DNA from: Helcobacillus massiliensis
GTDB lineage: Bacteria; Actinomycetota; Actinomycetes; Actinomycetales; Dermabacteraceae
Length of the DNA stretch: 64,000 nucleotides
Reading direction: 5' to 3'
Assembly (NCBI RefSeq): GCF_014191425.1
Contig: NZ_JACHWP010000001.1
Span: 124,001 to 188,000 of the forward strand
Shown: positions 53,016-62,200 of the stretch, piece by piece
How positions within the stretch are numbered: the first letter of the stretch is position 1
Layout: the number at the start of each line of letters is the position of its first letter
The notes under the pieces: model-generated
The model's database searches: none
What the model saw: the letters and a program-made list of their open reading frames with translations, nothing else
What the model was told of the DNA's origin: nothing
Translations under genes and position numbers: made by a program

Positions 53016-54023
53016 ATGTCCTCGTTCGCATTGCCGTCAGACCTGGACGATGCGTTTGCCGACTCCCTCCTCACCGATCTCGCAGAGGTGGAGAAGCGGC
53101 TCAACGACGCAGTCGCCACTCACGACGCAATGGCACAGTGGACCGCCAAACACCTCATGGTCGCTGGCGGCAAGCGCATCCGCCCCCTCCTGGTGCTCCT
53201 GGCTGCACACCTCGGGGAAGGAACCAATGACAAGGTCCTCGACGCAGCAGTCCTCGTCGAACTCACCCACCTCGCCAGCCTTTACCACGATGACGTGATG
53301 GACGGAGCCACCACCCGTCGTGGCACCCGCGCCGCTCACCAGGTCTGGGGCAACAACGTCGCCATCCTCACCGGCGACTTCCTCTTCGCCCGTGCAAGCG
53401 CCCTCAGTGCCAAGCTCGGACCCGAAGCGGTCCTCCTCCATGCCAACACCTTTGAGCGGCTCTGCCTCGGCCAGCTGAATGAAACCGTCGGCCCCGCCGA
53501 GAACGCCGACGCCTTCCAGCACTACATCTCCGTGCTCGAGAACAAGACCGGCTCCCTCATCGCCGCCGCCGGAATCCTCGGCGCTCAACTCGGCAACGCC
53601 GCCGCGGACACCGTCGGCGCACTGGGCCGATACGGCGAGGCAGTCGGTGTTGCCTTCCAGCTCGCCGATGACGTCATCGACCTGCGCAGCAACCCAGAGA
53701 CCTCCGGCAAGACCCCCGGCACCGACCTGCGCGAAGGAGTGCCCACCATGCCGACCCTGCTGCTGCGCCAACGGCACGCCGACGGCGACGACGCCCCGGG
53801 CACTACTGCGGTGCTCCACGCCATCGAGTCCGACCTCGAAAGCGACGACGCGCTCCAGCACGCCGTCAAACTCCTTGCTGCCGATCCCGCCACCGACCGC
53901 ACACAAGAGCTCGCCGACGAGTACGGCGACGAAGCCATCGACATCATCCGCGACCTGCCCGAATCTCAGGCGCGCTCAGCACTCCTGGAATTCACCACCC
54001 AACTTGTGCGCCGCTCCGCCTGA
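53016..54023 (+). CDS. Long-chain trans-polyprenyl diphosphate synthase
   Basis: A 335-residue head-to-tail prenyl transferase starting at ATG 53016 (MSSFALPSDLDD) with GAAGGA upstream. It extends allylic diphosphates with IPP. GGKRIRPLLVLLAAH binds IPP, the first Asp-rich motif is LYHDDVMDGATTRRG, and the second is FQLADDVIDLRSN. In actinobacteria such an enzyme usually makes the menaquinone side chain (GrcC/HepT-like). Chain length cannot be read with certainty. It stands alone between the rRNA operon and the secretion locus. Confidence 0.92.
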   Translation: MSSFALPSDLDDAFADSLLTDLAEVEKRLNDAVATHDAMAQWTAKHLMVAGGKRIRPLLVLLAAHLGEGTNDKVLDAAVLVELTHLASLYHDDVMDGATTRRGTRAAHQVWGNNVAILTGDFLFARASALSAKLGPEAVLLHANTFERLCLGQLNETVGPAENADAFQHYISVLENKTGSLIAAAGILGAQLGNAAADTVGALGRYGEAVGVAFQLADDVIDLRSNPETSGKTPGTDLREGVPTMPTLLLRQRHADGDDAPGTTAVLHAIESDLESDDALQHAVKLLAADPATDRTQELADEYGDEAIDIIRDLPESQARSALLEFTTQLVRRSA

Positions 54024-54319
54024 TTCCACCCGCCCTCCCAGCCTGACAACGCGAGCGAGGAGCTGGGCGAAGCAGGCCGCACCGGGGGACCAGGGGCAGT
54101 CCATACCGGATCGTTATCCACACGGGGCGAACTATCCGCGCAAGTCAATCCCGATTTCGGTAGTGTCAGGCGGGGCAGGGAACCAGCCGGTCTCACGGGC
54201 CCTCCCACGGCACAAGGAACTAGGATGATCAGCAAGCACGGCCGGTCCGCACCGCGCCGCTGAGCACCGGCAGGCCACCAGACTGTCAGCCCACGACTTC
54301 AATCGACAGAGGAATCGCA

Positions 54320-56077
54320 ATGACCAACACGCCATACGGACCGACAGCGAGCGCCAACAGCGGACCCCTGTCCTCCGAAACCCCCGCATCCGGCGGCAAG
54401 AAGGTCGGATCCTGGCTGATCGACGTCATCTTCATCAGCGCCCTGCCGATCATCCTCGTCGCCATTGCCGAAATCGGCTACATGCTCTCCAACGCATCCA
54501 AGCCCGGCGCCCTCTACTTCATCCTCTGGGTCGCCGCGGTCGTCATCTTCCTCATCCTCCTGCTCGCCGTCATCGGCCTGCGGGCGGCAAAGGGAACCAG
54601 CCCCGGCATGGGAGCCGTCGGCATCCGCACCATCAAGCAGGCGACCGGAAAGCTCACCATCGACAAGCGCGCCTCGAACTCGAACCAGGCCGCTGGCGCC
54701 GGCAGCTACGACCAGCACTCCGCTGGCTTCGGCCAGGCCCCCAACCAGTTCGGGCAGAACAGCGCAGAAGGATTCCAGCAGTCCGCCCCGGCCTTCGGTC
54801 AGGCGAGCGCCAACAACCCCGTCCCGCAGGGCGGTTACGACCAGCAGGGCGGTTACGACCAGCAGGCGTCCTTCGGTCAGCCCTCCGCCGGTCAGGCTCC
54901 GCAGTACGGTGAGCCCAGCGCGCAGCAGGCACCCCAGTGGGGTGCCCAGGATCAGCAGGCATCCCAGTGGGGCGCCCAGGATCAGCAGGCACCCCAGTGG
55001 GGCGCCCAGGACCAACAGGCGCAGCAGTTCAGCGCCCCTGCCGCCGGCGGCTCCTTCGCCGTCGGAGCCGCGCCGGCCGTCGGCCAGGGCTCCGCAGCTC
55101 CGGCCTACGGTGACCAGTCCGCTGCCCCGGCCTCCGGCGACCAGTCCGAAGCCCCGGCCTCCGGCGACCAGTCCGCTGCCCCCGCCTTCGGTGAACAGGA
55201 CCACGGCCAGGGAGCCTCCACCACAGGCGAGAGCTACATTGACGCCGCTCATGACGACAGCGCCGCAGTCGCCGCCGGTCACGGCGTGAGCGTCTCCGAC
55301 GACTCCGATGCGCTGTCCGCAGAGCCCGCCGACGCCACCGCCTCCGGCACCTTCGGTGAAGCAACGGCAGATGCGCCCGCCCAGGAGCAGGCAGCCCCCG
55401 CTCTCAACGCTGAGCACCAGAGTGAGGAGCTCACCGACGGCGCGGAGGAGCAGAGCAGCGCACAGGCAGAACAGGACTCCGCGGCAGCAGGTGTCGGCGT
55501 CTCCGTCTCCAGCGACGACTCCGCCCTCACGGCTTCGCCCGAAGATGAGAACACCACCGAGGACGCCGCTGCCGTCAGCGATGACTCCGTCGGCCAGCGC
55601 CTCGACCAGAGCACCGAAGCAGCAGGCGACAACGTCGTCGTCGGCCACGCCGACACCGCCCAGCAGGACGAAGACGACGACGCCACCCGCCTCGTCGCCG
55701 CACCGGCCGCGCAGCAGGCCACCAGCTCCGACGACGATGCCACGGAGCTCATGGCCCGAATCCGCCTCCGCTTCGACAACGGCGAAGAGCACACCCTCGC
55801 CCCGCGCACCCTCGTGGGCCGCAACCCGCAGGCATCCGGTGGCGAAAGCGTCATCGCCGTGCAGGACGAGTCCCGCTCCATGTCCAAGACCCACGCGCTG
55901 ATCGAGAACAACCAGCACGGCATCGTCGTCACCGACCTCGGCTCCACCAACGGAACCTCCGTCACCGACGTCGACGGCACCGTCTACCCGGTCCCCGCCA
56001 ACCAGCCGACCATCCTGCCCGACGGCTGGACCCTCCAGCTCGGTGACCGGGACGTGACCGTGGAGAAGAACGCGTGA
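54320..56077 (+). CDS. RDD/FHA protein with a repeat-rich linker
   Basis: A 585-residue protein. Residues about 25-110 form an RDD-type membrane region: SWLIDVIFISALPIILVAIA and LYFILWVAAVVIFLILLLAV, then GTSPGMGAVGIRTI. A 350-residue Gln/Ser/Ala-rich linker follows with exact repeats. The C-terminal FHA domain (about 480-575) keeps the phosphothreonine-binding residues: LVGRNPQ, SRSMSKTHALI and DLGSTNGTSV. It should sit in the membrane and recruit phosphorylated partners. It opens the secretion locus and is coupled to the PP2C gene by GTGA. FHA proteins are typical partners of kinase/phosphatase pairs in actinobacteria. Confidence 0.88.
   Translation: MTNTPYGPTASANSGPLSSETPASGGKKVGSWLIDVIFISALPIILVAIAEIGYMLSNASKPGALYFILWVAAVVIFLILLLAVIGLRAAKGTSPGMGAVGIRTIKQATGKLTIDKRASNSNQAAGAGSYDQHSAGFGQAPNQFGQNSAEGFQQSAPAFGQASANNPVPQGGYDQQGGYDQQASFGQPSAGQAPQYGEPSAQQAPQWGAQDQQASQWGAQDQQAPQWGAQDQQAQQFSAPAAGGSFAVGAAPAVGQGSAAPAYGDQSAAPASGDQSEAPASGDQSAAPAFGEQDHGQGASTTGESYIDAAHDDSAAVAAGHGVSVSDDSDALSAEPADATASGTFGEATADAPAQEQAAPALNAEHQSEELTDGAEEQSSAQAEQDSAAAGVGVSVSSDDSALTASPEDENTTEDAAAVSDDSVGQRLDQSTEAAGDNVVVGHADTAQQDEDDDATRLVAAPAAQQATSSDDDATELMARIRLRFDNGEEHTLAPRTLVGRNPQASGGESVIAVQDESRSMSKTHALIENNQHGIVVTDLGSTNGTSVTDVDGTVYPVPANQPTILPDGWTLQLGDRDVTVEKNA
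54926..55015 (+). repeat. Three 30-bp tandem repeats inside the FHA protein gene
   Basis: Three adjacent units (54926, 54956, 54986) each encode QAPQWGAQDQ or QASQWGAQDQ. The nucleotide copies differ at only a few positions, so they arose recently and may vary in number between strains. Confidence 0.9.
55094..55201 (+). repeat. Four 27-bp tandem repeats inside the FHA protein gene
   Basis: Four units starting at 55094, 55121, 55148 and 55175 encode nine-residue blocks of the type AAPASGDQS (variants AAPAYGDQS, EAPASGDQS, AAPAFGEQD). They lengthen the flexible linker between membrane part and FHA domain. Confidence 0.88.
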
Positions 56078-56886
56078 GGGATGACTCCCAGTACGGCACG
56101 CTGCTGACCGAGCCCATCCGGGTCCGGTCAGCAGCGGCCACACACGTCGGGCGCGTGCGCAGCATGAACGAGGACTCCTACCTCGCCGCCCATCCGATCT
56201 ACCTCGTCGCCGACGGCATGGGCGGCCACAACGCCGGAGAGATCGCCAGCGCCATCGTCGTCGACCAGTTCAGCGACCTCGCCGGGCAGCACGACATCAC
56301 CCCCGAGACCCTCGCCGAGAACCTCATCGTCGCCTACGAGCGGATCACCCGACTCGACGACTCCACCGCCGCGCGCTCCGCCGGCACCACCGTGGCCCTC
56401 GTCGGCACCTCGTTCGACCACGACCAGGCCACCTGGGTCGTCATGAACCTCGGCGATTCCCGCATCTACCGCCTCTCCAACGACGAATTCGAACAGATCA
56501 GCATCGACCACTCCGTCGTGCAGGAACTCGTCGACCGCGGCGAAATCACCGAAGAGGAAGCCCGCGTCCACCCCTACCGCAACATGGTGACGCGCGCCCT
56601 CGGCCCCGGCCCCAACTCCAGCCCGGACTTCTGGCGCCTGCCGGCCATGCTCGGTGACCGCTTCGTCATCTGCTCCGACGGCATCAACGGCGAACTCGAC
56701 GACGCCGTCATCGAATACTGCCTCCGCGAAGCCGACGACATCCGCGACGTCGCCCCCTCCCTCGTCACCAAAGCCGTCGAAGCCGGCGGCCGCGACAACG
56801 CCACCGTCGTCGCCCTCGAAGCAGTCGCCGACGACGCCGCTGAAGAGATCAACCGCTACTCCCTGTTCGACGCCGGCAGCGTCTGA
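56074..56886 (+). CDS. PP2C-family Ser/Thr phosphatase
   Basis: A 270-residue cytoplasmic phosphatase beginning with GTG 56074, whose last bases overlap the FHA gene stop (GTGA). All PP2C metal-site motifs are intact: VRSMNEDSYLA, LVADGMGGHNAGE, RSAGTTVALVG, NLGDSRIYRL, VICSDGINGELDD and RDNATVVAL. This makes it the catalytically sound phosphatase of the locus, and the neighbouring FHA proteins or the ATPase are its probable substrates. It differs clearly from the degenerate PP2C at 25 kb. Confidence 0.92.
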   Translation: MRDDSQYGTLLTEPIRVRSAAATHVGRVRSMNEDSYLAAHPIYLVADGMGGHNAGEIASAIVVDQFSDLAGQHDITPETLAENLIVAYERITRLDDSTAARSAGTTVALVGTSFDHDQATWVVMNLGDSRIYRLSNDEFEQISIDHSVVQELVDRGEITEEEARVHPYRNMVTRALGPGPNSSPDFWRLPAMLGDRFVICSDGINGELDDAVIEYCLREADDIRDVAPSLVTKAVEAGGRDNATVVALEAVADDAAEEINRYSLFDAGSV

Positions 56887-56915
56887 CCGGGACGAACCGG
56901 CAGAGGGGGGAAACA

Positions 56916-57677
56916 ATGCCGGATCACAACGGAACCTGGTGCGCACACGGCGCCGCCCTGCTCATCCGCACCGGCGGCCGAGGACTCCTGCTGCCGCCCG
57001 GCACCAGCCACAGCGATGCAGCAGGCCTCCGCCGCGCACTCAGCGCCCCGGACGCCTTCACCAACCTCGCCGCCGCAGCCGGAGACGAACCCCTCCTCGC
57101 CTTCGACGACGACGGCGAACGCCTCCACATCCTGCTGCGCGGCACCACCACAATCCGCGCCATCCTCGTCAGCGGCAGCCAGATCGACCTCACCGAAGCC
57201 GACGGGCACCAGCCCGAGCCCGGTGCACGCCCGCCGGCCAGCATCACCCGAGACGACATCGCCGCCATCAGCGTCCACCTCGGCGACCCGCAACCGGCCC
57301 GCACCCTCCTGGACAGCGGAATCACCGGAGTCACAGCCTTCACCCACGTCCGCAACCTGCCCAGCGGCAGCCGCAGTGCCGACGCCGACCGCGCCATCCA
57401 GGCCCAGCTCGACCCGCCGTCCACCACCCGGGCCTCAGGGGCGACGACGCGTGCAGATGCACGCACGACCCCGACGCCCCCGGAGAGCGGAACCCGCAGC
57501 AGGCTGACCGCCCGAAGTGCCGCTCGCCGCGCCGGACCGGACAGCACGGCAGCGCACCCAGACGCGCCGGGCCGCACCACCGGCGCGCCGCCGCAGCGTC
57601 CCAACCGGATCGTCGCAGCCACCGCCCGCGCATCAACGAGGAGCGCCGAGGCCAGACACGGAGGAGATCACCGATGA
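56916..57677 (+). CDS. Unrecognised protein of the secretion locus
   Basis: A 253-residue protein that I do not recognise. Residues 1-160 look like a folded beta-rich domain (HGAALLIRTGGRGLLLPPGT, LLAFDDDGERLHILLRGTT, IRAILVSGSQIDLTEADG). The last 95 residues are Arg/Thr/Ala/Pro-rich and probably disordered, with many basic residues. There is no signal peptide or membrane helix. It follows the phosphatase by 29 nt, has a GAGGGGGG ribosome site, and overlaps the pseudokinase start by ATGA, so it belongs to the same operon. A regulator or scaffold role is conceivable but not supported by motifs. Confidence 0.75.
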   Translation: MPDHNGTWCAHGAALLIRTGGRGLLLPPGTSHSDAAGLRRALSAPDAFTNLAAAAGDEPLLAFDDDGERLHILLRGTTTIRAILVSGSQIDLTEADGHQPEPGARPPASITRDDIAAISVHLGDPQPARTLLDSGITGVTAFTHVRNLPSGSRSADADRAIQAQLDPPSTTRASGATTRADARTTPTPPESGTRSRLTARSAARRAGPDSTAAHPDAPGRTTGAPPQRPNRIVAATARASTRSAEARHGGDHR

Positions 57678-58468
57678 TCCGACGCCGTCGCCACCTGCCC
57701 ATCGAGGGCTTCACCCCGCGACCGCACACACCCCAGCAGTGCCCGGCCAGCGGCGCCACCGCCAGCGCCTACCGATCAGTGGAGGACCGCCGACCCGTCA
57801 CCGTCCGCACCTGGACGGACCCGGCCCTCGTCGCCGGCGTCAGCCCCGCCCGCGCCCAGCAGCGGATCGACGCCCTCGCCCGGCTCTCCGATCTGCCCGG
57901 CATCACCCCCGTGCGCGCCGGCGGCCTCGTGGACAGTCGGCGCGGCCGCCACCTCTACCTCGTCACCGACGACAACGGCGAGGTGCTTGACCCATCGGTC
58001 GTGGACCCGGCCCACCTGCTGCGCGCCGCAGCTGACATCGCCGCTGCGCTCCATCGCTTCCACGCCGCCGGACACCTCCACCTGGCGCTGTGTCCGCAGG
58101 CGCTCACCACCACTCCCAGCGGCCGGATCCACCTGAGCGCGCACCGCGCCCCCGGTGTCCACTGGATCGCCGAAGCCGCCCTCGAGCACCAGGCGCCCGA
58201 AGTCGGACAGGCCAGCGGGGGAGAGCCCCGCTCCGATGTCTACGCCCTCGCCAGCACGGTCCTCGCCGTCCTGGACGAAGGCGCCGACACGTCGTGGACG
58301 TCCGATGCGGCGCTCGTCACGGCGCTGGAGCGGGCGACGGCACCGTCCGTCGCGGATCGGCCCTCTGACCTGGGGATGCTCGCCGACGAGCTCGATGATG
58401 CGGCCCGCCGAGCGGCATGGTGGGAGGGTCGGGAAGAGTCGGTCTTCTCCCAGCGGATTATGGCGTAA
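57674..58468 (+). CDS. Serine/threonine pseudokinase
   Basis: A 264-residue protein starting at ATG 57674, coupled to the previous gene. The C-lobe of a Hanks-type kinase can be followed: ALHRFHAAGHLHLALCPQAL stands where HRDLKPxN belongs, LEHQAPEV is the APE motif, and PRSDVYALASTVLAVL carries the conserved Asp of helix F; DRPSDLGMLADEL matches the end of the fold. The ATP-binding lysine is replaced (VTVRTW instead of the VAVKV form), the catalytic Asp is absent, and no DFG is present (SAHRAPG). It should therefore be inactive and act as a binding or sensing module. No membrane anchor is visible. Confidence 0.78.
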   Translation: MIRRRRHLPIEGFTPRPHTPQQCPASGATASAYRSVEDRRPVTVRTWTDPALVAGVSPARAQQRIDALARLSDLPGITPVRAGGLVDSRRGRHLYLVTDDNGEVLDPSVVDPAHLLRAAADIAAALHRFHAAGHLHLALCPQALTTTPSGRIHLSAHRAPGVHWIAEAALEHQAPEVGQASGGEPRSDVYALASTVLAVLDEGADTSWTSDAALVTALERATAPSVADRPSDLGMLADELDDAARRAAWWEGREESVFSQRIMA

Positions 58469-58504
58469 TGCGTAGTTTCGTGGCGGATGCCATAAAGTTG
58501 TGCC
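58459..58504 (+). promoter_or_regulatory. Candidate promoter/operator before the FHA-HTH gene
   Basis: TATGGC (58459-58464) and GCCATA (58489-58494) form an inverted pair. The second half overlaps TAAAGT (58493-58498), a possible -10 box six bases before the ATG at 58505. This would make the FHA-HTH mRNA leaderless and possibly self-controlled. The -35 region is weak, so this is tentative. Confidence 0.4.
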
Positions 58505-59230
58505 ATGGCACAGGTATCAGTGGAGTTCTGCGGTGAGTGGACTGACGTCGCAGACAACGGTTCCCTCACGATCGGACGCGAAGCCGATCTCATCATCGAC
58601 GAACGCAACCCGTTCCTGCACCGGCGGTTCCTCGCCATCAGCAGCATCGACGGACTGTGGTGGCTGCTGAACGTCGGTGACCGGCTCAGCGCCTCCATCA
58701 CCGACAACTCCGGCACCATGCAGGCCGTGCTGTCACCCGGGGCCCGCCTGCCGCTCGTATTCGATCAGACGAAGGTCGTGTTCACCGCCGGCCCCACCAC
58801 CTACGAGTTCTCCATCCATACGACATCCCCGGAGTTCGCCACCATTCCGCGCGAACTCGACGACGACGGTCCCAAGACCATCGGCCAGGTCGTCCTCACC
58901 GATTCGCAGAAGCTGCTGATCCTGGTGCTGGCCGAGCCGATGCTGATGCGCGACGGCGAATCGATCTCCTCGATCCCGTCGTCCGCTGACGCCGCCGATC
59001 GCCTCGGCTGGACCCGCACTAAGTTCAACCGCAAGCTCGACAACGTGTGCGACAAGCTCGACCGCATGGGTGTGCGCGGTCTGCGCGGCGGCCCCGGCCG
59101 TCTCGCCTCCAACAGGCGCGCCCGGCTCGTGGAGTACGCCGTCATGTCCCGCGTTGTGGATCAGTCTGACCTTCCCCTTCTCCACAAAGCCGTGCAGGAG
59201 GCGGACGAAGCGAGGCGCGCCGCCGAATAA
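58505..59230 (+). CDS. FHA-like protein with a C-terminal winged-helix region
   Basis: A 241-residue protein. The N-terminal 105 residues follow the FHA pattern: GSLTIGREADLIIDERN, then PFLHRRFLAI in place of SRxH, then WWLLNVGDRLSASITDNSG. The binding arginine (GRE) is kept, but the serine of the second motif is replaced by leucine, so phosphothreonine binding may be altered. Residues about 125-225 look like a winged helix: LTDSQKLLILVLAEPMLM, AADRLGWTRTKFNRKLDNV and CDKLDRMGVRGLRGGPGR. It may be a DNA-binding regulator that reads the phosphorylation state of the locus. It lies between pseudokinase and ATPase. Confidence 0.8.
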   Translation: MAQVSVEFCGEWTDVADNGSLTIGREADLIIDERNPFLHRRFLAISSIDGLWWLLNVGDRLSASITDNSGTMQAVLSPGARLPLVFDQTKVVFTAGPTTYEFSIHTTSPEFATIPRELDDDGPKTIGQVVLTDSQKLLILVLAEPMLMRDGESISSIPSSADAADRLGWTRTKFNRKLDNVCDKLDRMGVRGLRGGPGRLASNRRARLVEYAVMSRVVDQSDLPLLHKAVQEADEARRAAE

Positions 59231-59296
59231 TCGAGTGCACCGGCCGACAGCCGGCGCTCCGTAAGGAGTGAGAACGCAGTGTCCTGAGGGGGAGAC

Positions 59297-62200
59297 ATGC
59301 GGCTGCGACTCACACTCGAAACCGACGCGGACACCACCGCACTCGCTGTCACCGCAGACGGCACCGCCACCGTCGGCGACCTCGCGGACGCGCTCGACAC
59401 CTGGGCCGAGAACGCCGGATCGACCGCCGCCGCGATCCCGGCCGAAGGGCCCCGTCCGAACGCGGATGCCGCGGACGGGTCGGGTCCGCTCACCATCAGC
59501 GTTGGCGGGCAGCGCATCAACCCGCAGCTGCGGCTGCTGCACTCCGGCATCTTCTCCGGCACGACCGTTCGCCTCCGTGCCGCCGGCGCCGACCCCGCCT
59601 CGAGCAGCCGTCCGACGCTCGAGCGCTCCGGACCTCACGCGGCACCGGCCGCCTACCTGTCCGCTCTCACCGGCCCCGCCGAAGGGCTCCACCTGCCGCT
59701 GACCACCGGCGAGCACACCATCGGCACCAGCAGCCGCACGGGGATTCTGAGCCTCGGTGACACGACGCTGGACGAGGTCCACGCCCACCTCAGCATCAGC
59801 GCCGACGGCGACCGCATCCGCGCCGCCACCGAAAGCTCCCCGGTGCGCATCAACGGTCGCGCCATCACCGACGCCCCGATCCTGCACGGGGACATCATCC
59901 ATATCGGGCAGGCCACGCTGCGGCTGCGCCGCACCCCCAGCACGAGCGGGGACGCCACCGACGCCGCCGCCATCCCCGTGGACCCAGCACCCGCCCTGCT
60001 CGAACCCGTCACCGGGGAGGGGCACACCCTGCCGAAACCGCCCGGCCGCCCCACTCGGCAGACCTTCCCGATCATGATGCTGATCATGCCGCTGTTCCTC
60101 GGCGCCGGCCTGTTCGCCCTGACCCGCAGCCCGTTCAGCCTCATGTTCATCCTGTTCATGCCGGCGTTCGCCACCGCCGGGTACGTCAACTCCCGCCGCA
60201 ACCACCGCCTGCAGCGCGGCGATGCCTGGCATGACTTCGACAGCGACATCGACGCACTGCGCGCCACGCTCGACCTGGACCACGCCCGCGAACGAGAGCT
60301 CCTCGCCGCGCACCACCCTCACATCCGCGACCTCGGCGACGAGGTCGGCCGGCTCGGCCCGGCTGTGTTCGGCCGCCGCCGCGTCGATGCGACGTTCGGC
60401 ACCGTCCGCATCGGCACGGGCAGCCGCACCTCCGCCACAACCGTTGCATCCGGCGGCGCTGACGAACCCGAGCTGCGCCGGCAGCTCGCCCGCGCCGCCG
60501 ACGGCCTCGCCGACATCACGGACGCCCCCATCACCATCCCGCTCACCGGCCGGACACCCGCTGCACTGATCGGGGAGGGGACGCACACCGCGCCGGTCCT
60601 CGCGTCCGCCCTGCTGCAGCTCGCTGCCCTCCATTCACCAGCCGACCTCACGCTCACCGCCATCGCCGCAGTCGATGACGACATCCCCGACTGGCTGCAC
60701 CACCTGCCCCACACGAGCAGCCCGTTCAGCCCCCTGCGCACCACCCACATCGCACGCGGCAGCGCCGCCGCCCGTGACCTCATCGCCGTGCTGCTGACCG
60801 AACTGCACACCCGCCTGCAGGCACCCGATGCCGAGGCCGGCGCTGACGCCACGGTCCCGTTCCCGCGGATCGTCGTCGCCCTCGTCGAACCCGCGCTGGT
60901 CAGCCGCACCGACCTGAGCGCACTGCTCGATGGCGGACCCGCCGCTGGGATCCACGTCATCTGGATCGCGCGCAGCAGCGGAGAGGTCCCGGCGGCCTGC
61001 CGCACCCGCGCCCACATCGCCGCCGACAGCGCCCGGGTCGACCACGAGGAAGCCGGTGAGCCCGGCTCCACCTGGAGCATCACCCGCAGCCGCGCCCACG
61101 TCCTGGACACCCTCAGCGACTCGGCGCAGCGCCGCCTCGCCCGCCACCTCGCGCCGCTCGCCGACGCCAGCGCCAGCACCCCCGACTCCACCACCATGCC
61201 CCACTCCTGGTCGCTGCTGGAGGTCGACGGCGGCAGCCTGCGCACCTTCCTGCGCCGTGCCGCCGAGAACTGGAGCCGCCGCAGCGGCACTCTCACAGCC
61301 GTCCTCGGACACACCGGGACCGCGCCCTGCACCGTGGACCTGCGGGCCGACGGCCCCCACGCCCTCGTCGGCGGCACCACCGGCAGCGGAAAGTCCGAAT
61401 TCCTGCAGAGCTGGGTGCTGTCCATGGCGGCGCACGCCTCACCCGAGCGCATCACGTTCCTGTTCGTCGACTACAAGGGCGGCAGTGCGTTCGCTGACTG
61501 CGTCCACCTGCCGCACTGCGTCGGCCTCGTCACCGATCTCACCGATCACCTCGTGGACCGCGCCCTCGCATCCCTGCGCGCTGAGGTGCGCCGCCGCGAA
61601 GAGATCCTCCACCAGAAGGGAGCGAAGGACCTGCGCACCCTGGAGGACAGGCAGGACCCGGAGTGCCCGCCGAGCCTCGTGATCGTCATCGACGAGTTCG
61701 CTGCGCTCGCGGCCGATGTTCCGCACTTCATCGACGGCGTGGTCGACATCGCCGCGCGGGGCCGCTCCCTCGGCCTCCACCTGATCCTCGCCACGCAGCG
61801 CCCCTCCGGCATCATCACCGGAAGCCTGCGCACGAACACCCCGCTGCGGATCGCGCTTCGGCAGACCGACGCAACGGACTCCGCGGACATCGTCGGTGTC
61901 CGCGACGCCGTCGACTTCCCCGCGGACCGGCCCGGCCGCGCTGTCATCTCCCGCGGCCCCGGACAGCTCACCCACCTGCAGGGCGCGTTCGTCGGCGGCC
62001 GCACCACGGAGCAGCAGCGCAGCAGGATCACCATCCGCCCCGTCGCCGAGCCCAGCGGCGCAGCCAGGGAGGCTGCCACCGTCTCCGCCGGCAGCACCGA
62101 ACAGCTCACGCCCAGCTCGAGCAACGGGGGAGCGGAGGGCCAGCCGACGGATTCTCAGCGCATCGTCACCGGGCTGCAGCGACTCGCCGACGCCACCGGC

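Noticed and set aside
54926-55201. CRISPR-like repeats
   Set aside because: The repeats are directly adjacent, without unique spacers, and are in frame inside the FHA protein gene; they are coding tandem repeats. No CRISPR array was seen in the window.
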